Shown piece by piece: positions 29,483 to 39,282 of a stretch of DNA of 48,639 nucleotides (position 1 is the stretch's first letter; each line of letters starts with the position of its first letter). The position numbers and the translations under genes are program-made. The stretch is from Oscillospiraceae bacterium (GTDB lineage Bacteria > Bacillota > Clostridia > Oscillospirales > Ruminococcaceae), in NCBI GenBank assembly GCA_022768245.1, contig JALEMR010000036.1, positions 1-48,639 on the forward strand, written 5' to 3'. The notes below the pieces were generated by a model that saw nothing but the letters and a program-made list of their open reading frames with translations, searched no databases and was not told where the DNA came from.

Positions 29483-31516
29483 CTAGTTCATGGTGTCTTC
29501 GGCGTTTTCTGCGAACATTTTCTCGGTTTTTTCTTTCAGCATCGGGTATGCGCTCAGGTCGGGACTCCTTGCTATCAGCGTGTCCGCCGCTTTCTGCGCT
29601 TGTGACAGTAATTCGCGGTCACTTGCAATGTCTGCGATTTTAAGCGGCGGGAGACCGTGCTGACGCTCTCCGAAAAAGTCGCCTGCGCCGCGCATTTTCA
29701 GGTCCTCCTCCGATATTTTGAAGCCGTCGTTGGTGGACGCCATTATCTTTAGCCGCTCACGGGTCTCCTCGGTGGGATTGTCCGTCACCAGAATACAGCT
29801 GCTCTTGTACTTTCCTCGTCCGACGCGTCCTCTGAGCTGATGAAGCTGCGATAAGCCGAACCTGTCCGAGTTCTCCACCAGCATGATAGTCGCATTCGGA
29901 ACGTCCACGCCCACCTCCACAACGGTGGTGCAGACCAGCAGCTGTATCTCGTTGTCCTTGAAAAGCTGCATTACGCGCTCTTTTTCGGCGGAATTCATCT
30001 GCCCGTGGAGCAGACCAATATTATAATCGGCGAATATTCCACGTTCAAGCTCATTTTTGTAGCTTGTGGCAGCCATTACCTCGCTGACCTCACTGTCCTC
30101 CACCAGCGGACAGACGATATATCCCTGCCGTCCGTCGTCCAGCTGCTTTTTCACATAGCCCAGCGCTCGTTCGCGGAGCTTTCCCGTGACAGCATAGGTC
30201 TCCACGGGCTGCCTGCCCTTGGGGAGCTCGTTCAGCACGGAGATGTCCAGATCGCCGTAGATTATCAGCGCCAGCGTCCGCGGGATAGGCGTTGCGGACA
30301 TGACCAGCTTGTGTGGGCTTTCCCCCTTTTCGGCGAAGGCCTTCCGCTGATTCACTCCGAATCGGTGCTGCTCGTCGGTTATGACAAGGGACAGGCTCTG
30401 AAACTCGGTCGAGCGTGAGATGAGCGCATGGGTCCCCGTCACCACGTCGATATCACCGTTTTTCAGACGTTCCTTAAGTTCATTTTTCTGCTTCGGCGGC
30501 AGCGAGCCCGTAAGACATGCCACCCGTATCCCCAGCGGCTCTAGGAATCCCGACAGCGTATCGTAATGCTGTTTTGCGAGAATTTCCGTAGGTGCCATAA
30601 GCGCCGCCTGCGTGTGATTTTTCACCGCCATATAGCATGCGGCGGCGGCAACTGCAGTCTTTCCCGAGCCCACATCGCCCTGGATAAGGCGGTTCATGGG
30701 ATAGTCTCTGCGCATATCCGCGGCGATGTCCTCGCAGGCGCGTTTCTGTGCGCCCGTAAGCTCAAAGGGGAGCGCCGAGAAAAACTCCGATAAGTCGGTG
30801 TCCTTCATGATATAGCCCGTGCTTTTCCTGTTGCGGGATTTTAACAGCTTCATGCCCAGCTGCAGCGTGAGCAGCTCGTCAAAGGCAAGACGGCGGCGGG
30901 CTATCTCCATGCCGTGGTCGCTTTCGGGGAAGTGGATATTGTGGAGGGCGTAATTCAGCGCAGGCAGCGAGTATTCGCGGCGGATATCATCGGGGAGATG
31001 GTCGGGGAAATCGTCCCCCACGACTTTGAGAGCGGTCTCCATGTTCTGTGTCACCATGTTGGCGGTAAGCCCCTCGGTGAGATGATATACGGGACGGAAA
31101 AGCTCCTTTGTATCGGCGGGGAGCACAGAGGGACTGTTCATCTCCTTGCGGGTAAAGCCGCCCGTGACGCGCCCCTCAAAGAGATATTCCTGCCCCACGA
31201 TGAGCCTGTCATAGATGTAGCGGTTATTGTAGTAGGTTATGGTGATATTGTCCCTTTGGTCGGCGGCGACTATCTTGTACAGCACAAGTCCCTGACGTAT
31301 GCGCGCCGCAGGGAGCTTCTGCGTGATAACTGCGGATATCACGGCATGCTCGTTTATCTGCGCCTCGCCGATAGGCACAGGACAGCTGTAATCGTCGTAT
31401 CTGCGTGGAAAATAGTAGATAAGGTCCTCCAGCGTGAAAATTTTCAGCTTGTTGTAAAGCTCGCCCCGTTTTTTCCCCACGCCGCCAAGACAGCTCACGG
31501 AAGAGTTTATATCCAT
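29483..31516 (-). CDS. recG: ATP-dependent DNA helicase RecG
   Basis: The start at 31516 (MDINSSVSCLGG) is nine bases from GGAG; the ATG two codons earlier is too close to that site. 677 residues. The wedge/OB domain covers about 50-160. The SF2 helicase core has Walker A GDVGSGKTAVAAAA, motif II DEQHRFGVNQR, SATPIPRTLALI, and the C-terminal motifs QLHQLRGRVGRGKYKSSCIL. It reverses stalled replication forks and unwinds Holliday junctions. It is the last gene of a minus-strand run after ftsH, but a terminator hairpin separates it from ftsH. Confidence 0.95.
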   Translation of the reverse strand: MDINSSVSCLGGVGKKRGELYNKLKIFTLEDLIYYFPRRYDDYSCPVPIGEAQINEHAVISAVITQKLPAARIRQGLVLYKIVAADQRDNITITYYNNRYIYDRLIVGQEYLFEGRVTGGFTRKEMNSPSVLPADTKELFRPVYHLTEGLTANMVTQNMETALKVVGDDFPDHLPDDIRREYSLPALNYALHNIHFPESDHGMEIARRRLAFDELLTLQLGMKLLKSRNRKSTGYIMKDTDLSEFFSALPFELTGAQKRACEDIAADMRRDYPMNRLIQGDVGSGKTAVAAAACYMAVKNHTQAALMAPTEILAKQHYDTLSGFLEPLGIRVACLTGSLPPKQKNELKERLKNGDIDVVTGTHALISRSTEFQSLSLVITDEQHRFGVNQRKAFAEKGESPHKLVMSATPIPRTLALIIYGDLDISVLNELPKGRQPVETYAVTGKLRERALGYVKKQLDDGRQGYIVCPLVEDSEVSEVMAATSYKNELERGIFADYNIGLLHGQMNSAEKERVMQLFKDNEIQLLVCTTVVEVGVDVPNATIMLVENSDRFGLSQLHQLRGRVGRGKYKSSCILVTDNPTEETRERLKIMASTNDGFKISEEDLKMRGAGDFFGERQHGLPPLKIADIASDRELLSQAQKAADTLIARSPDLSAYPMLKEKTEKMFAENAEDTMN

Positions 31517-31530
31517 ATTCATTCACTCCA

Positions 31531-31570
31531 TAAAACAGACCGTGCAAAGCGCATTGCCCTGCACGGTCTG
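31531..31570 (-). terminator. Terminator between ftsH and recG
   Basis: CAGACCGTGCA (31536-31546) pairs perfectly with TGCACGGTCTG (31560-31570); on the minus strand TTTTA follows. It lies just upstream of the recG ribosome binding site, so recG is probably read by leakage or from a promoter I could not identify. Confidence 0.8.
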
Positions 31571-31589
31571 ATGCGCATGACGCGCTTTT

Positions 31590-33653
31590 TTATTCGTTAT
31601 TATCGCCGTTGTCGGTGGTGTCCTTTTCCTCGGGAGCCTCGGCAGAAGCGTCCTTTTCCTCGGAGATATCTGTGCTTTCGGGAGCAGTATCTTCAGCCTT
31701 TTCCTCGGAAAGCTCGCCTGTTTCCTCGTCGGAGCCGTCCTTTTTACCCTCGGCTAAAGCCTTGGTGTTCTTAAGATATTCCTCATACTCGGCTTCTATC
31801 TTCTCGAGAGATGTCTTGCCGTTCATGATAGCTTCGAATTCGTCGTTGTCCACTTTTTCGTGAACGAGAAGAGTTTTTGCAACAAGATGAAGCTTTTCAA
31901 TATGTGCATTGAGCAGCTCCACAGTCCTTTCGTAGCCCTCGTCGATGATGGAGCGTACTTCCTTGTCTATCTCGGAGAGAACGTCCTCGGAGTGAGCCTT
32001 GCTGTGACCGTACTCCATGCCCACGAAGGGCTCGGAGTTGTCATCGGAGTAGACCACGGGACCAAGCTTTTCGGAAAGACCGTACTGCGTTACCAAAGCC
32101 TTTGCCAGCTTTGTGGCGCGCTGGAGATCGCTGACTGCGCCCGCAGAGCCTTCGCCGATGATTATCTGTTCCGCAACGCGTCCGCCCATAAGGGTGACGA
32201 TCTCTTCCTTTATCTTTCGTGCAGTCATGTTAAGGAGAGAGGGCTCCTTTTCGGGAAGCTGGATAGTCATACCGCCTGCGCTTCCTCTGGGGATAATGGT
32301 TATCTGGTGCACCTTGTCCTGGGTGGGGAGATAGTAGGAAGCGACCGCATGGCCTGCTTCGTGATAAGCGACGATCTTCTTTTCCTCGGGGGACATGACA
32401 TGGCTCTTCTTTTCGGGTCCTGCGATGACCTTGATGGTAGCCTCTTCGATGTCCTCCTTGGTGATAGCCTTGCGGTTCTGTCTTGCAGCAAGGAGCGCCG
32501 CCTCGTTGGTGAGGTTTTCAAGCTCCGCGCCGGTAAAGCCTGCGGTGGACTGTGCGATGACCTTAAGGTCAACGTCGGGACCGAGGGGCTTGTTTCTTGT
32601 GTGGACTTTAAGGATAGCTTCTCTGCCCTTGATGTCGGGATAGCTTACGACTATCTGTCTGTCGAAGCGTCCGGGACGGAGCAGCGCGGGGTCAAGGATA
32701 TCGTGGCGGTTTGTGGCAGCCATGACGATAACGCCCTCATTGCCCTCGAAGCCGTCCATTTCGACCAGCAGCTGATTCAGTGTCTGCTCACGCTCGTCGT
32801 GGCCGCCGCCGAGACCTGCGCCTCTGTGACGTCCCACAGCGTCTATCTCGTCGATGAACACGATAGAGGGAGCGTTTTTCTTGGCGGTCTCGAACAGGTC
32901 TCTTACACGGGAAGCGCCGACGCCGACGAACATCTCAACGAAATCGGAGCCCGAAATGGAGAAGAAGGGCACGCCCGCTTCTCCCGCAACAGCCTTTGCC
33001 AGCAGAGTCTTACCTGTACCCGGAGGGCCCTCAAGCAGAACGCCCTTGGGTATCCTTGCGCCGATGTCGGTATATTTCTTGGGATTTTTCAGATAATCCA
33101 CTATTTCTTCAAGCTCGAACTTTTCCTCGTCGGCGCCCGCAACGTCGTCGAAGGTATTCTTTTTCCGTGACTGATCGCGGATATTCGCCTTGCCGAAGTT
33201 GTTTATCTTGCCGCCGCCGTTTGCCTGTCTCATCATGACCACCATGAAGATGACCATGAGGATTATCAGCAGCAGTGACGGTAGGAAGTTATACAGCCAT
33301 GAATTGTCCTGTATCTTATAGTAGTCCTGTTCAAGGGGAGCGTCGGGGTGACGTTCGTTATATTCCTTGCGGTAGTTCTCGTCGCCCAGCTGTATCTCGT
33401 CCATGAATACGCTGACGTTGGGAACTGTGTAGGTTATGGGGTCATTTTCTCCCTCGACCTGCATTACCAGCTCGCCGGTACCGAGATCGAAGGTATAAGC
33501 GCTGACCTTGTAATCGTCGAAGTACGCCATGATCTCCGAATAGGTGTGGAGGGAGACCGTCTGGGTAGATTCTCTGACAAGCATTACCATTGCCATAAGA
33601 ACTATCACAATAACGATCGCATAGATCAGAACGCTTCTGTTCTTTTTGCCCAT
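31590..33653 (-). CDS. ftsH: ATP-dependent zinc metalloprotease FtsH
   Basis: 687 residues. Two membrane helices (about 8-26 and 122-141) flank an extracytoplasmic segment. The AAA domain has Walker A GPPGTGKT (209-216), Walker B VFIDEID (265-271) and the second region of homology with arginine fingers ([18 protein letters not shown]). The zinc protease site HEAGH is at 431-435. The C-terminal about 60 residues are an acidic Glu/Asp/Ser/Thr tail. It degrades unneeded membrane and regulatory proteins. It follows tilS with 53 bases between, the usual tilS-ftsH neighbourhood but without the hpt that often lies between them. Confidence 0.96.
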   Translation of the reverse strand: MGKKNRSVLIYAIVIVIVLMAMVMLVRESTQTVSLHTYSEIMAYFDDYKVSAYTFDLGTGELVMQVEGENDPITYTVPNVSVFMDEIQLGDENYRKEYNERHPDAPLEQDYYKIQDNSWLYNFLPSLLLIILMVIFMVVMMRQANGGGKINNFGKANIRDQSRKKNTFDDVAGADEEKFELEEIVDYLKNPKKYTDIGARIPKGVLLEGPPGTGKTLLAKAVAGEAGVPFFSISGSDFVEMFVGVGASRVRDLFETAKKNAPSIVFIDEIDAVGRHRGAGLGGGHDEREQTLNQLLVEMDGFEGNEGVIVMAATNRHDILDPALLRPGRFDRQIVVSYPDIKGREAILKVHTRNKPLGPDVDLKVIAQSTAGFTGAELENLTNEAALLAARQNRKAITKEDIEEATIKVIAGPEKKSHVMSPEEKKIVAYHEAGHAVASYYLPTQDKVHQITIIPRGSAGGMTIQLPEKEPSLLNMTARKIKEEIVTLMGGRVAEQIIIGEGSAGAVSDLQRATKLAKALVTQYGLSEKLGPVVYSDDNSEPFVGMEYGHSKAHSEDVLSEIDKEVRSIIDEGYERTVELLNAHIEKLHLVAKTLLVHEKVDNDEFEAIMNGKTSLEKIEAEYEEYLKNTKALAEGKKDGSDEETGELSEEKAEDTAPESTDISEEKDASAEAPEEKDTTDNGDNNE

Positions 33654-33705
33654 TTGTTTTTCAATCCTTTCTTTCTCTGATTTTCACAAATCAAAAATCC
33701 GCCGT

Positions 33706-35019
33706 TTATCCGGCGGTTATCCGCAGGACCGTCCCCGTATTCTCGTCGGGAGCGACTCTTGCCGATATTCCGCAGTATTCGGCGAAAATAATTCCGCCCT
33801 CGTCCTCGATGACCGCCGCACATTCTCTCAAATGGGGAGGTATCCTTTCGGCGTTGTAAATTTTCCTGAGCTTTCGGTGAAAGCCTTCCTTGGGGAGCTG
33901 TATCTCATCTCCCCCGCGCCTTGTGCGCAGTATAACATCACCTTGTATTTTATCACAATCTATCAAAGTATTTGTTACAAAACTGTTAATATCGTGAATA
34001 TCTTCAAAATTTATTTTTTCGGCGAGGACTGTCCTGTGTGGAGGAAAAGGATTTTCGCCTATGACAAGAGGTGCCGAAAAGTCGGAGAATACGTGATTCT
34101 CGGGCATTTCACCGATGAGCAGCCTGCCCTTTTCCGCATATGCGAAAATATTCCCGCACAGCTGCTGTCTGCTGCCGCGGAGGATGACCGATTCTATCCT
34201 TATTATCCTGCCGCTGTCGGGTTCTATCCCCGCATTTTTCAGAAGAGCGATGATATATCTTCGGCGGACAGCCTCGTCTGCGCTGCGGAGGGCTGTGATG
34301 TCGTCGGTAAGCGCCGCCGCTTCCTTTTCGATATGCTCGTTTTCCGAGCGGAGTATCTTTGTCATGTTCCCGATATTTTCAAGAAAGCCGCCGTTTATCT
34401 CGGATAAAAGGGGGATAATGCCGTGGCGTATCTTATTCCTTGTAAAATCGTCGGAGAGGTTGGTGCTGTCGGTGACATAGGACTGACCTCTCACGCGGAG
34501 ATATTCCTCGATATCGCTTCTGGGGATATTTATCAGCGGACGGATTATATTCCCTCTTACGGGAGGAATGCCGCATAAGCCTTTAAGCCCCGTTCCTCTG
34601 GCGAGATTCAGTATGACCGTCTCGGCGCTGTCGTTGAGATTGTGTGCAGTGGCGATATATCCGCCCTCTGCCGTCTCTTCGAAGGCTTTGTATCGGAGTA
34701 TGCGCGCGCCTTCCTCGCAGGACAGCCCCTTTTCCGCGCAGTATGCGGAAACGTTTATCCGCTTTACGGTAAGGGGGATATCATACCTGCCGCAAAGCTC
34801 GCGGCAGAACTGTTCGTCCCTGTCGCTTTCGTCTCCTCTCAGGCAATGGTTTATATGTATTGCCGAGAGAGAAATATTTTTTTCGGAGCAGTATTCCCGA
34901 AGGAGGAGCAGCAGACAAACGCTGTCTGCGCCCCCCGAAAGAGCGGCGAGAATTTTTCCGCCGTCGGGAACGTGGGAAAGGATAATTTCCGTTTCGGCGG
35001 CAAAGCGTTTACTGTCCAT
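33706..35019 (-). CDS. tilS: tRNA(Ile)-lysidine synthetase
   Basis: The start at 35019 (MDSKRFAAET) is one base after the dnaB stop codon and follows AGGTG, so translation is coupled. 437 residues. The PP-loop ALSGGADSVCLLLLL lies near residue 30, followed by IHINHCLRGDESDRDE, EGARILRYKAFEE, IATAHNLNDSAETVI and RGTGLKGLCGIPPVRGN, all TilS motifs. A C-terminal substrate-binding region of about 80 residues ends near GISARVAPDENTGTVLRI. It converts C34 of the AUA-reading tRNA-Ile to lysidine and is normally essential. Confidence 0.94.
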   Translation of the reverse strand: MDSKRFAAETEIILSHVPDGGKILAALSGGADSVCLLLLLREYCSEKNISLSAIHINHCLRGDESDRDEQFCRELCGRYDIPLTVKRINVSAYCAEKGLSCEEGARILRYKAFEETAEGGYIATAHNLNDSAETVILNLARGTGLKGLCGIPPVRGNIIRPLINIPRSDIEEYLRVRGQSYVTDSTNLSDDFTRNKIRHGIIPLLSEINGGFLENIGNMTKILRSENEHIEKEAAALTDDITALRSADEAVRRRYIIALLKNAGIEPDSGRIIRIESVILRGSRQQLCGNIFAYAEKGRLLIGEMPENHVFSDFSAPLVIGENPFPPHRTVLAEKINFEDIHDINSFVTNTLIDCDKIQGDVILRTRRGGDEIQLPKEGFHRKLRKIYNAERIPPHLRECAAVIEDEGGIIFAEYCGISARVAPDENTGTVLRITAG

Positions 35020-35020
35020 A

Positions 35021-36373
35021 TCAGGCACCTGCAACGGGAAGTCTGTCCTCGGACATGAACAGCGTGTACTGACCGTTCCAGCGGAGATTTACCGTACCCG
35101 TTTCGCCGTGACGGTTCTTGGCTACGATACATTCCGCAAGATTGACGTCCTCGGACTTGTCCTTGTTGTAGTAGCCGTCGCGGTAGAGGAACAGTACGAT
35201 ATCCGCGTCCTGCTCGATAGAGCCCGACTCACGGAGGTCGGAGAGCAGCGGACGCTTATCGGGACGGGATTCCACCGAACGGGAAAGCTGCGACAGAGTG
35301 ATAACTGGTACGTTTAATTCCTTAGCCATAAGCTTAAGCTGACGTGTTATCTCGGAGATCTCGTTTACGCGGTTCTCCACTCGCTTGCCCGAGTTCATCA
35401 GCTGTAAATAGTCGATTATGACAAGCCCGATATTGTTAAGCCTGCGAAGCTTTGCCTTCATCTGCGGAACGGTGATGCCCGCAGTATCGTCCAGATACAT
35501 GTTCATAACAGACATTCTGTTTGCGCCCTCGGCGAGCTTTTCCCAGTCCTGCGGGGTGATATTTCCCTTCATCAGGTGATCGCTCTCCACGAGACTTTCC
35601 GCCGAAAGCATTCTTGATACCAGCTGTTCCTTGGACATTTCCAGCGAGAATACCACTACGTCCTTGTCGTTTCTGAAGCGGCAGACGTTGGCTGCGATAT
35701 TCAGCGCAAAGGAGGTCTTACCCATACCGGGACGGGCTGCGAGGATAAGCAGGTCGGACTTGTTCAGACCGCTGATGATGTTATCCAGTCCGGTGTAGCC
35801 CGATTTTGCGCCCTGATATTTTTCCTTGTCCGCGCCCGAGATGCGGTTAAGGTGGTCGTAGGTGTCCAGGAGGACCTCGTCTATCCTTGTGAGACCGTCC
35901 ACGTCTCTGCCCTGTCTGATGTCATAGATAGCCTGCTCCGCGGAGTCCAGCAGCGTTTCCGCCGATTCGGTGCCCTCGGTGCAGTTTGTGATGATATCCT
36001 TAGCCGCTTGTACAAGGGAGCGGACATAGTATTTTTCCTCGACTATCTTACAGTAGCTTTCGATGTTTCCCAGAGAGGGAACGCCCTTCATGATGTTGGA
36101 GAGGTATTCCTTACCCGCGGCGGAGCTTTCAAACACGCCCTCGCGGACTGCGTCGTCCAGCACGGTGATGATATCGGCGGTTTCGCCCATGCCGAACCGC
36201 CGCACGATAATGGAGAAGATCTGACGGTGTATCTTCACATAGAAGCTTTCCGCCTTTACGTGGTCCATGGCCACCGAAAGCTGATCGGGATCCATAAGGA
36301 CCGCGCCGAGGACGGTTTGTTCCGCCTCAACGCTGTGGGGCATTTCCCGTGCCGCGATATCAGAAAGTTCCAT
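35021..36373 (-). CDS. dnaB: Replicative DNA helicase
   Basis: 450 residues. The N-terminal primase-interaction domain begins PHSVEAEQTVLGAVLMDPDQ. The RecA-like core has Walker A ARPGMGKTSFAL, the H1a VVVFSLEMSKEQLVSRML block, Walker B VIIDYLQLM, and the C-terminal SQLSRSVESRPDKRPLLSDL followed by RESGSIEQDADIV. It unwinds DNA at the fork as a hexamer. No intein is present. The gene lies 28 bases downstream of rplI, the common rplI-dnaB pairing. Confidence 0.97.
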   Translation of the reverse strand: MELSDIAAREMPHSVEAEQTVLGAVLMDPDQLSVAMDHVKAESFYVKIHRQIFSIIVRRFGMGETADIITVLDDAVREGVFESSAAGKEYLSNIMKGVPSLGNIESYCKIVEEKYYVRSLVQAAKDIITNCTEGTESAETLLDSAEQAIYDIRQGRDVDGLTRIDEVLLDTYDHLNRISGADKEKYQGAKSGYTGLDNIISGLNKSDLLILAARPGMGKTSFALNIAANVCRFRNDKDVVVFSLEMSKEQLVSRMLSAESLVESDHLMKGNITPQDWEKLAEGANRMSVMNMYLDDTAGITVPQMKAKLRRLNNIGLVIIDYLQLMNSGKRVENRVNEISEITRQLKLMAKELNVPVITLSQLSRSVESRPDKRPLLSDLRESGSIEQDADIVLFLYRDGYYNKDKSEDVNLAECIVAKNRHGETGTVNLRWNGQYTLFMSEDRLPVAGA

Positions 36374-36401
36374 TGTTGTTCTATCCTTTCAGTATTTATC
36401 T

Positions 36402-36848
36402 TTATTCCTCGATAACGTCCACGGTTATCTTTTCGGAAACGCCCGCCATAAATTTCACCTCGGCGGTATAGGTACCGAAAGCCTTTATCTCGGCGGAGAG
36501 GGAGACCTTTTTCTTGTCGGTCTTAACGCCCAGCTGTTCGGAAACTGCGTCTGCAACGCTGCCTGCGGTAACGGAGCCGAAGAGCTTTCCGCCCTGACCC
36601 GCCTTAGCCTTAATGGTGACCTTGCCGCCCTTTATCTTAGCGGCATTTGCGAGAGCCTCCTGCTTGGCAACGTCTGCCTTGTGCTGTTCGGAGGATTTTT
36701 TTCCTGCTAAGTCGGAGAGATTCTTATTGGTAGCCTCGCATGCAAGACCCTTTCCTATAAGGAAATTCCTCGCATATCCGTCGGATACCTCCTTGATCTC
36801 GCCCTTTTTGCCCGAGCCCTTAACGTCCTGTAAGAAAATTACCTTCAT
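36402..36848 (-). CDS. rplI: Ribosomal protein L9
   Basis: The start at 36848 ([11 protein letters not shown]) is fixed by AAAGGAACG upstream and the universal L9 N-terminus; the open frame runs to 36929. 148 residues: the N-terminal 23S rRNA-binding domain ([34 protein letters not shown]), a long helix (to about 75) and the C-terminal domain ([20 protein letters not shown]). It has its own promoter, because a 398-base gap with a repeat element separates it from gdpP, to which it is often directly joined in Firmicutes. Confidence 0.97.
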   Translation of the reverse strand: MKVIFLQDVKGSGKKGEIKEVSDGYARNFLIGKGLACEATNKNLSDLAGKKSSEQHKADVAKQEALANAAKIKGGKVTIKAKAGQGGKLFGSVTAGSVADAVSEQLGVKTDKKKVSLSAEIKAFGTYTAEVKFMAGVSEKITVDVIEE

Positions 36849-36906
36849 TATTTTCACGTTCCTTTCGATTTTATATAGTAATGCTCTTTTGAGAGCGGTA
36901 TATCGT

Positions 36907-36936
36907 ATTATAATATTGTAACACATCAATGTGCAA
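36907..36936 (-). promoter_or_regulatory. Promoter of rplI-dnaB-tilS-ftsH
   Basis: On the minus strand TTGCAC (36931-36936), an 18-base spacer, TATAAT (36907-36912), 59 bases before the rplI start. Confidence 0.7.
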
Positions 36937-36968
36937 ATCCTGTGATGATATGCTGATAATTGTAACTG

Positions 36969-37082
36969 TTACCTGCCGCTGTCCCGGTCGACGGAGTAGT
37001 AGTAATAGCTGTCGTTGTAGGAGTAATATACCCTTGAGTGAGACGGAGAGGCGATGACAAGCTCGATAAGCGCAGCCGTCAC
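36969..37082 (-). CDS. Open frame of unclear status (37 codons)
   Basis: Between gdpP and rplI an open frame reads from a GTG at 37082 to TAA at 36969. It has a hydrophobic start (TAALIELVIAS) and a strikingly tyrosine-rich end (VYYSYNDSYYYYSVDRDS). The frame is open 13 codons further upstream and no good ribosome binding site is present. It may be the tail of a small protein gene whose front was lost when the adjacent repeat arrived, or chance. I do not recognise it. Confidence 0.2.
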   Translation of the reverse strand: MTAALIELVIASPSHSRVYYSYNDSYYYYSVDRDSGR

Positions 37083-37160
37083 CGCAGCAATATGATAAGA
37101 CTTTTTATTGCCTGTTCACTGCTTATTTGCGTCTGCTCTCAACCAAGACCTTTCCCTTGT

Positions 37161-37246
37161 TTCGGGACTTGCTGACTTCCGCGGGGAAATGTAACCTAAG
37201 CTTAAAGACCCCGCCCGCGGCAATCGCCCGCCGGGGCGTCCCCGGC
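37161..37246 (-). repeat. 86-base hairpin repeat at the 3' end of gdpP
   Basis: Second copy of the element at 29397-29482, with the same palindrome GCCGGGGCGTCCCCGGC directly beyond the gdpP stop codon (TGA on minus, 37247-37249). The middle of the element (CTTAAAGACCCCGCC against CTGAAAAACGAACAA) has diverged, but total length is conserved to within one base. It sits in a gap between two genes that are usually adjacent. Confidence 0.85.
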
Positions 37247-39250
37247 TCAGCTGACTCCTGCGATGTATTCGTCTATCGCTTCAAACAGCTTCTCTTCCGC
37301 TTCCTTCAGTGAGATATCGTATATCTGCGCGGCTGCCATGGTCTGATGTCCGCCGCCGCCCAGCTTCTCCATTATCAGCTGTACATTCAGCGTGCCATAC
37401 GAACGCGCGGAGATATTGATGCAATTGTTTCCCCCGATCATGGCGGGATATAATACAAAGCTTGCGTCTACGCCTTCGACGTTCAGCAGCTCGTCGGCTG
37501 CCTGCGCGGAGAATACCCGTACCTCGGGGTCGTTTGAATCCCATGAGGAAACAGCGCAGCGCTTGTGTATCGAAGCGTTCTCCACCAGAATGGAGCGCTT
37601 GCGGCAGCTTTCCAGCGAGTTTGCGAAAAGCTTCTTCACCGCTACCGTGTCCGCTCCCGATTTTTTCAGGAACGCCGCAGCTTCGAAGGTCCTTACGCCC
37701 GTCTTGTTGACGAAATCTTTGGTGTCCAGCATGATTCCCGCAAGCATTGCGTCGGCGTAGTAGCTCGACAGCGTGTCGGGGAGCGACATGTACTGCACTA
37801 CCTCCGCGACTATCTCGCTGGCAGAGGACGCGTAAGGCTCATGGAGCGCAACGACTGCATTGTCGATGCTGTTGACCACCTGCCTGTGGTGGTCGATGTA
37901 TACCACCGACTTTGCGGCTTCGTACAGCTCAATGCTTTCCAGCAGGTCGATGTTGTTGGTATCGACGATGATAAGCAGCGTTTTCTCGGTCAGCACAGCC
38001 AGCGCATTTTTCGGCGAGATGAACAGGTCCTCGCTGTCGGCGATGTTGTCCTTAAGTCTTGTGATAATGGGCATAGCCAGCGTGCGCAGCTCGTCCACGC
38101 AGATGTACGCCTTCACGCCCAGCATACGCAGAGCGCCTACCATGCCTGCGGCAGCTCCCAGAGCGTCCAGGTCGGAGAACTTGTGTCCCATGACGATAAC
38201 GCTGTCGGACTGCTCCACCAGCTGCATAAGATTGGAGGTGAATATCCTTGTTTTGACCTTGGTGTGTTTTTCGATGCCCTTTGAGGTGCCGCCGAAGAAC
38301 AGGAAGTCGTTGTCGTTCTTGACAGCCGCCTGATCGCCGCCTCGCCCCTGGGTCATGTCGAGAGCCTGCTTTGCCATATTCTCCGATTCTGCGAGAGTAT
38401 TTCCGCCGTGACCCACGCCGATTGAAATTGTGACGTAATTCTTGTCGGTAACGGTGATAGCCCTTGCCTTGTCGAGGATAGACTTGAACTGATCGTCGAT
38501 GAGTTTTTGCAGCGGTTCTTCCTCAATAACGGCAAGGAAGCGGTCGGAGGATATCTTGCGGATAATGCCGCTGCTTTCCTCCATAAAGCCCTCCATGAGC
38601 TTGTCTATCTTCATTATGATGTGAGACTTGTCGGAATCCCTGACATTGGTGAAGAGATCCTCATAGCTGTCTATCATTATGAGCATTACCCACATTCTGG
38701 ACTGTTCGTACTCGTGTTCCAGTCTGACGTAATCGCTGATATCCTCGAAGTAGAGCAGAGTAAGGTCTGTGACGACCTCTTCGGAGTTGGCGTCGTGTTT
38801 TTCGGTGGTCACGGCGGATACCTTGTACTGACCCGACATGTATTCGACGGTCGTGTTCATGTTGTTCTGGGTCTTGGACAGATCAATGTCGATTATGCGT
38901 GTGATAGGCACTCCGTAAGCGTCGTCGGTATATATTTCCTCGCCGAAGGCCTTGTTGTACCAGACTATGGTCCCGTCGGTATCAATGATGACTGCGGGAG
39001 CGGGGAACTTGTAGAGAGAATCCCTTTCCGTCAGGTCAAGCTGAGACTTCATCTCCGAAACAAAGCTGTGAAGATTTTTCGAAGCGGAGATAAACAGCAC
39101 AAGATATACTGCGCTGACTATCGCTGTAAGCAGGAGCTTGAGCCACATGGAGAAGCTGCCTGCGCTTTCGCCCACCACTGCGCAGACGAATGCCGTCAGC
39201 ACCAGCACCATTGAGATTATTTTAAAAGCTTTCCAGCGTTTACCCGTCAT
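37247..39250 (-). CDS. gdpP: Cyclic-di-AMP phosphodiesterase GdpP (DHH/DHHA1)
   Basis: 667 residues. Two N-terminal membrane helices (about 9-26 and 35-54) precede a PAS-like domain (FPAPAVIIDTDGTIVWYNKA). A degenerate GGDEF domain follows, where SSDRF stands for GGDEF (about 170-300). The DHH phosphoesterase has MGHKFSDLDALGAA, VDTNN and YIDHHR, and the DHHA1 part has GGGGH (631-635). This is the complete architecture of GdpP/YybT, which hydrolyses c-di-AMP to pApA and so controls potassium and cell-wall homeostasis. It lies 32 bases after rnj on the same strand, so both probably share a transcript. Confidence 0.94.
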   Translation of the reverse strand: MTGKRWKAFKIISMVLVLTAFVCAVVGESAGSFSMWLKLLLTAIVSAVYLVLFISASKNLHSFVSEMKSQLDLTERDSLYKFPAPAVIIDTDGTIVWYNKAFGEEIYTDDAYGVPITRIIDIDLSKTQNNMNTTVEYMSGQYKVSAVTTEKHDANSEEVVTDLTLLYFEDISDYVRLEHEYEQSRMWVMLIMIDSYEDLFTNVRDSDKSHIIMKIDKLMEGFMEESSGIIRKISSDRFLAVIEEEPLQKLIDDQFKSILDKARAITVTDKNYVTISIGVGHGGNTLAESENMAKQALDMTQGRGGDQAAVKNDNDFLFFGGTSKGIEKHTKVKTRIFTSNLMQLVEQSDSVIVMGHKFSDLDALGAAAGMVGALRMLGVKAYICVDELRTLAMPIITRLKDNIADSEDLFISPKNALAVLTEKTLLIIVDTNNIDLLESIELYEAAKSVVYIDHHRQVVNSIDNAVVALHEPYASSASEIVAEVVQYMSLPDTLSSYYADAMLAGIMLDTKDFVNKTGVRTFEAAAFLKKSGADTVAVKKLFANSLESCRKRSILVENASIHKRCAVSSWDSNDPEVRVFSAQAADELLNVEGVDASFVLYPAMIGGNNCINISARSYGTLNVQLIMEKLGGGGHQTMAAAQIYDISLKEAEEKLFEAIDEYIAGVS

Positions 39251-39282
39251 TTAAACCACCACCGAATATACAATTTGTATAA

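Noticed and set aside
31860-33170. 436-codon frame antisense to ftsH
   Set aside because: ftsH is certain on the minus strand; the antisense product is a Cys/Val/Leu-rich shadow with no motif.
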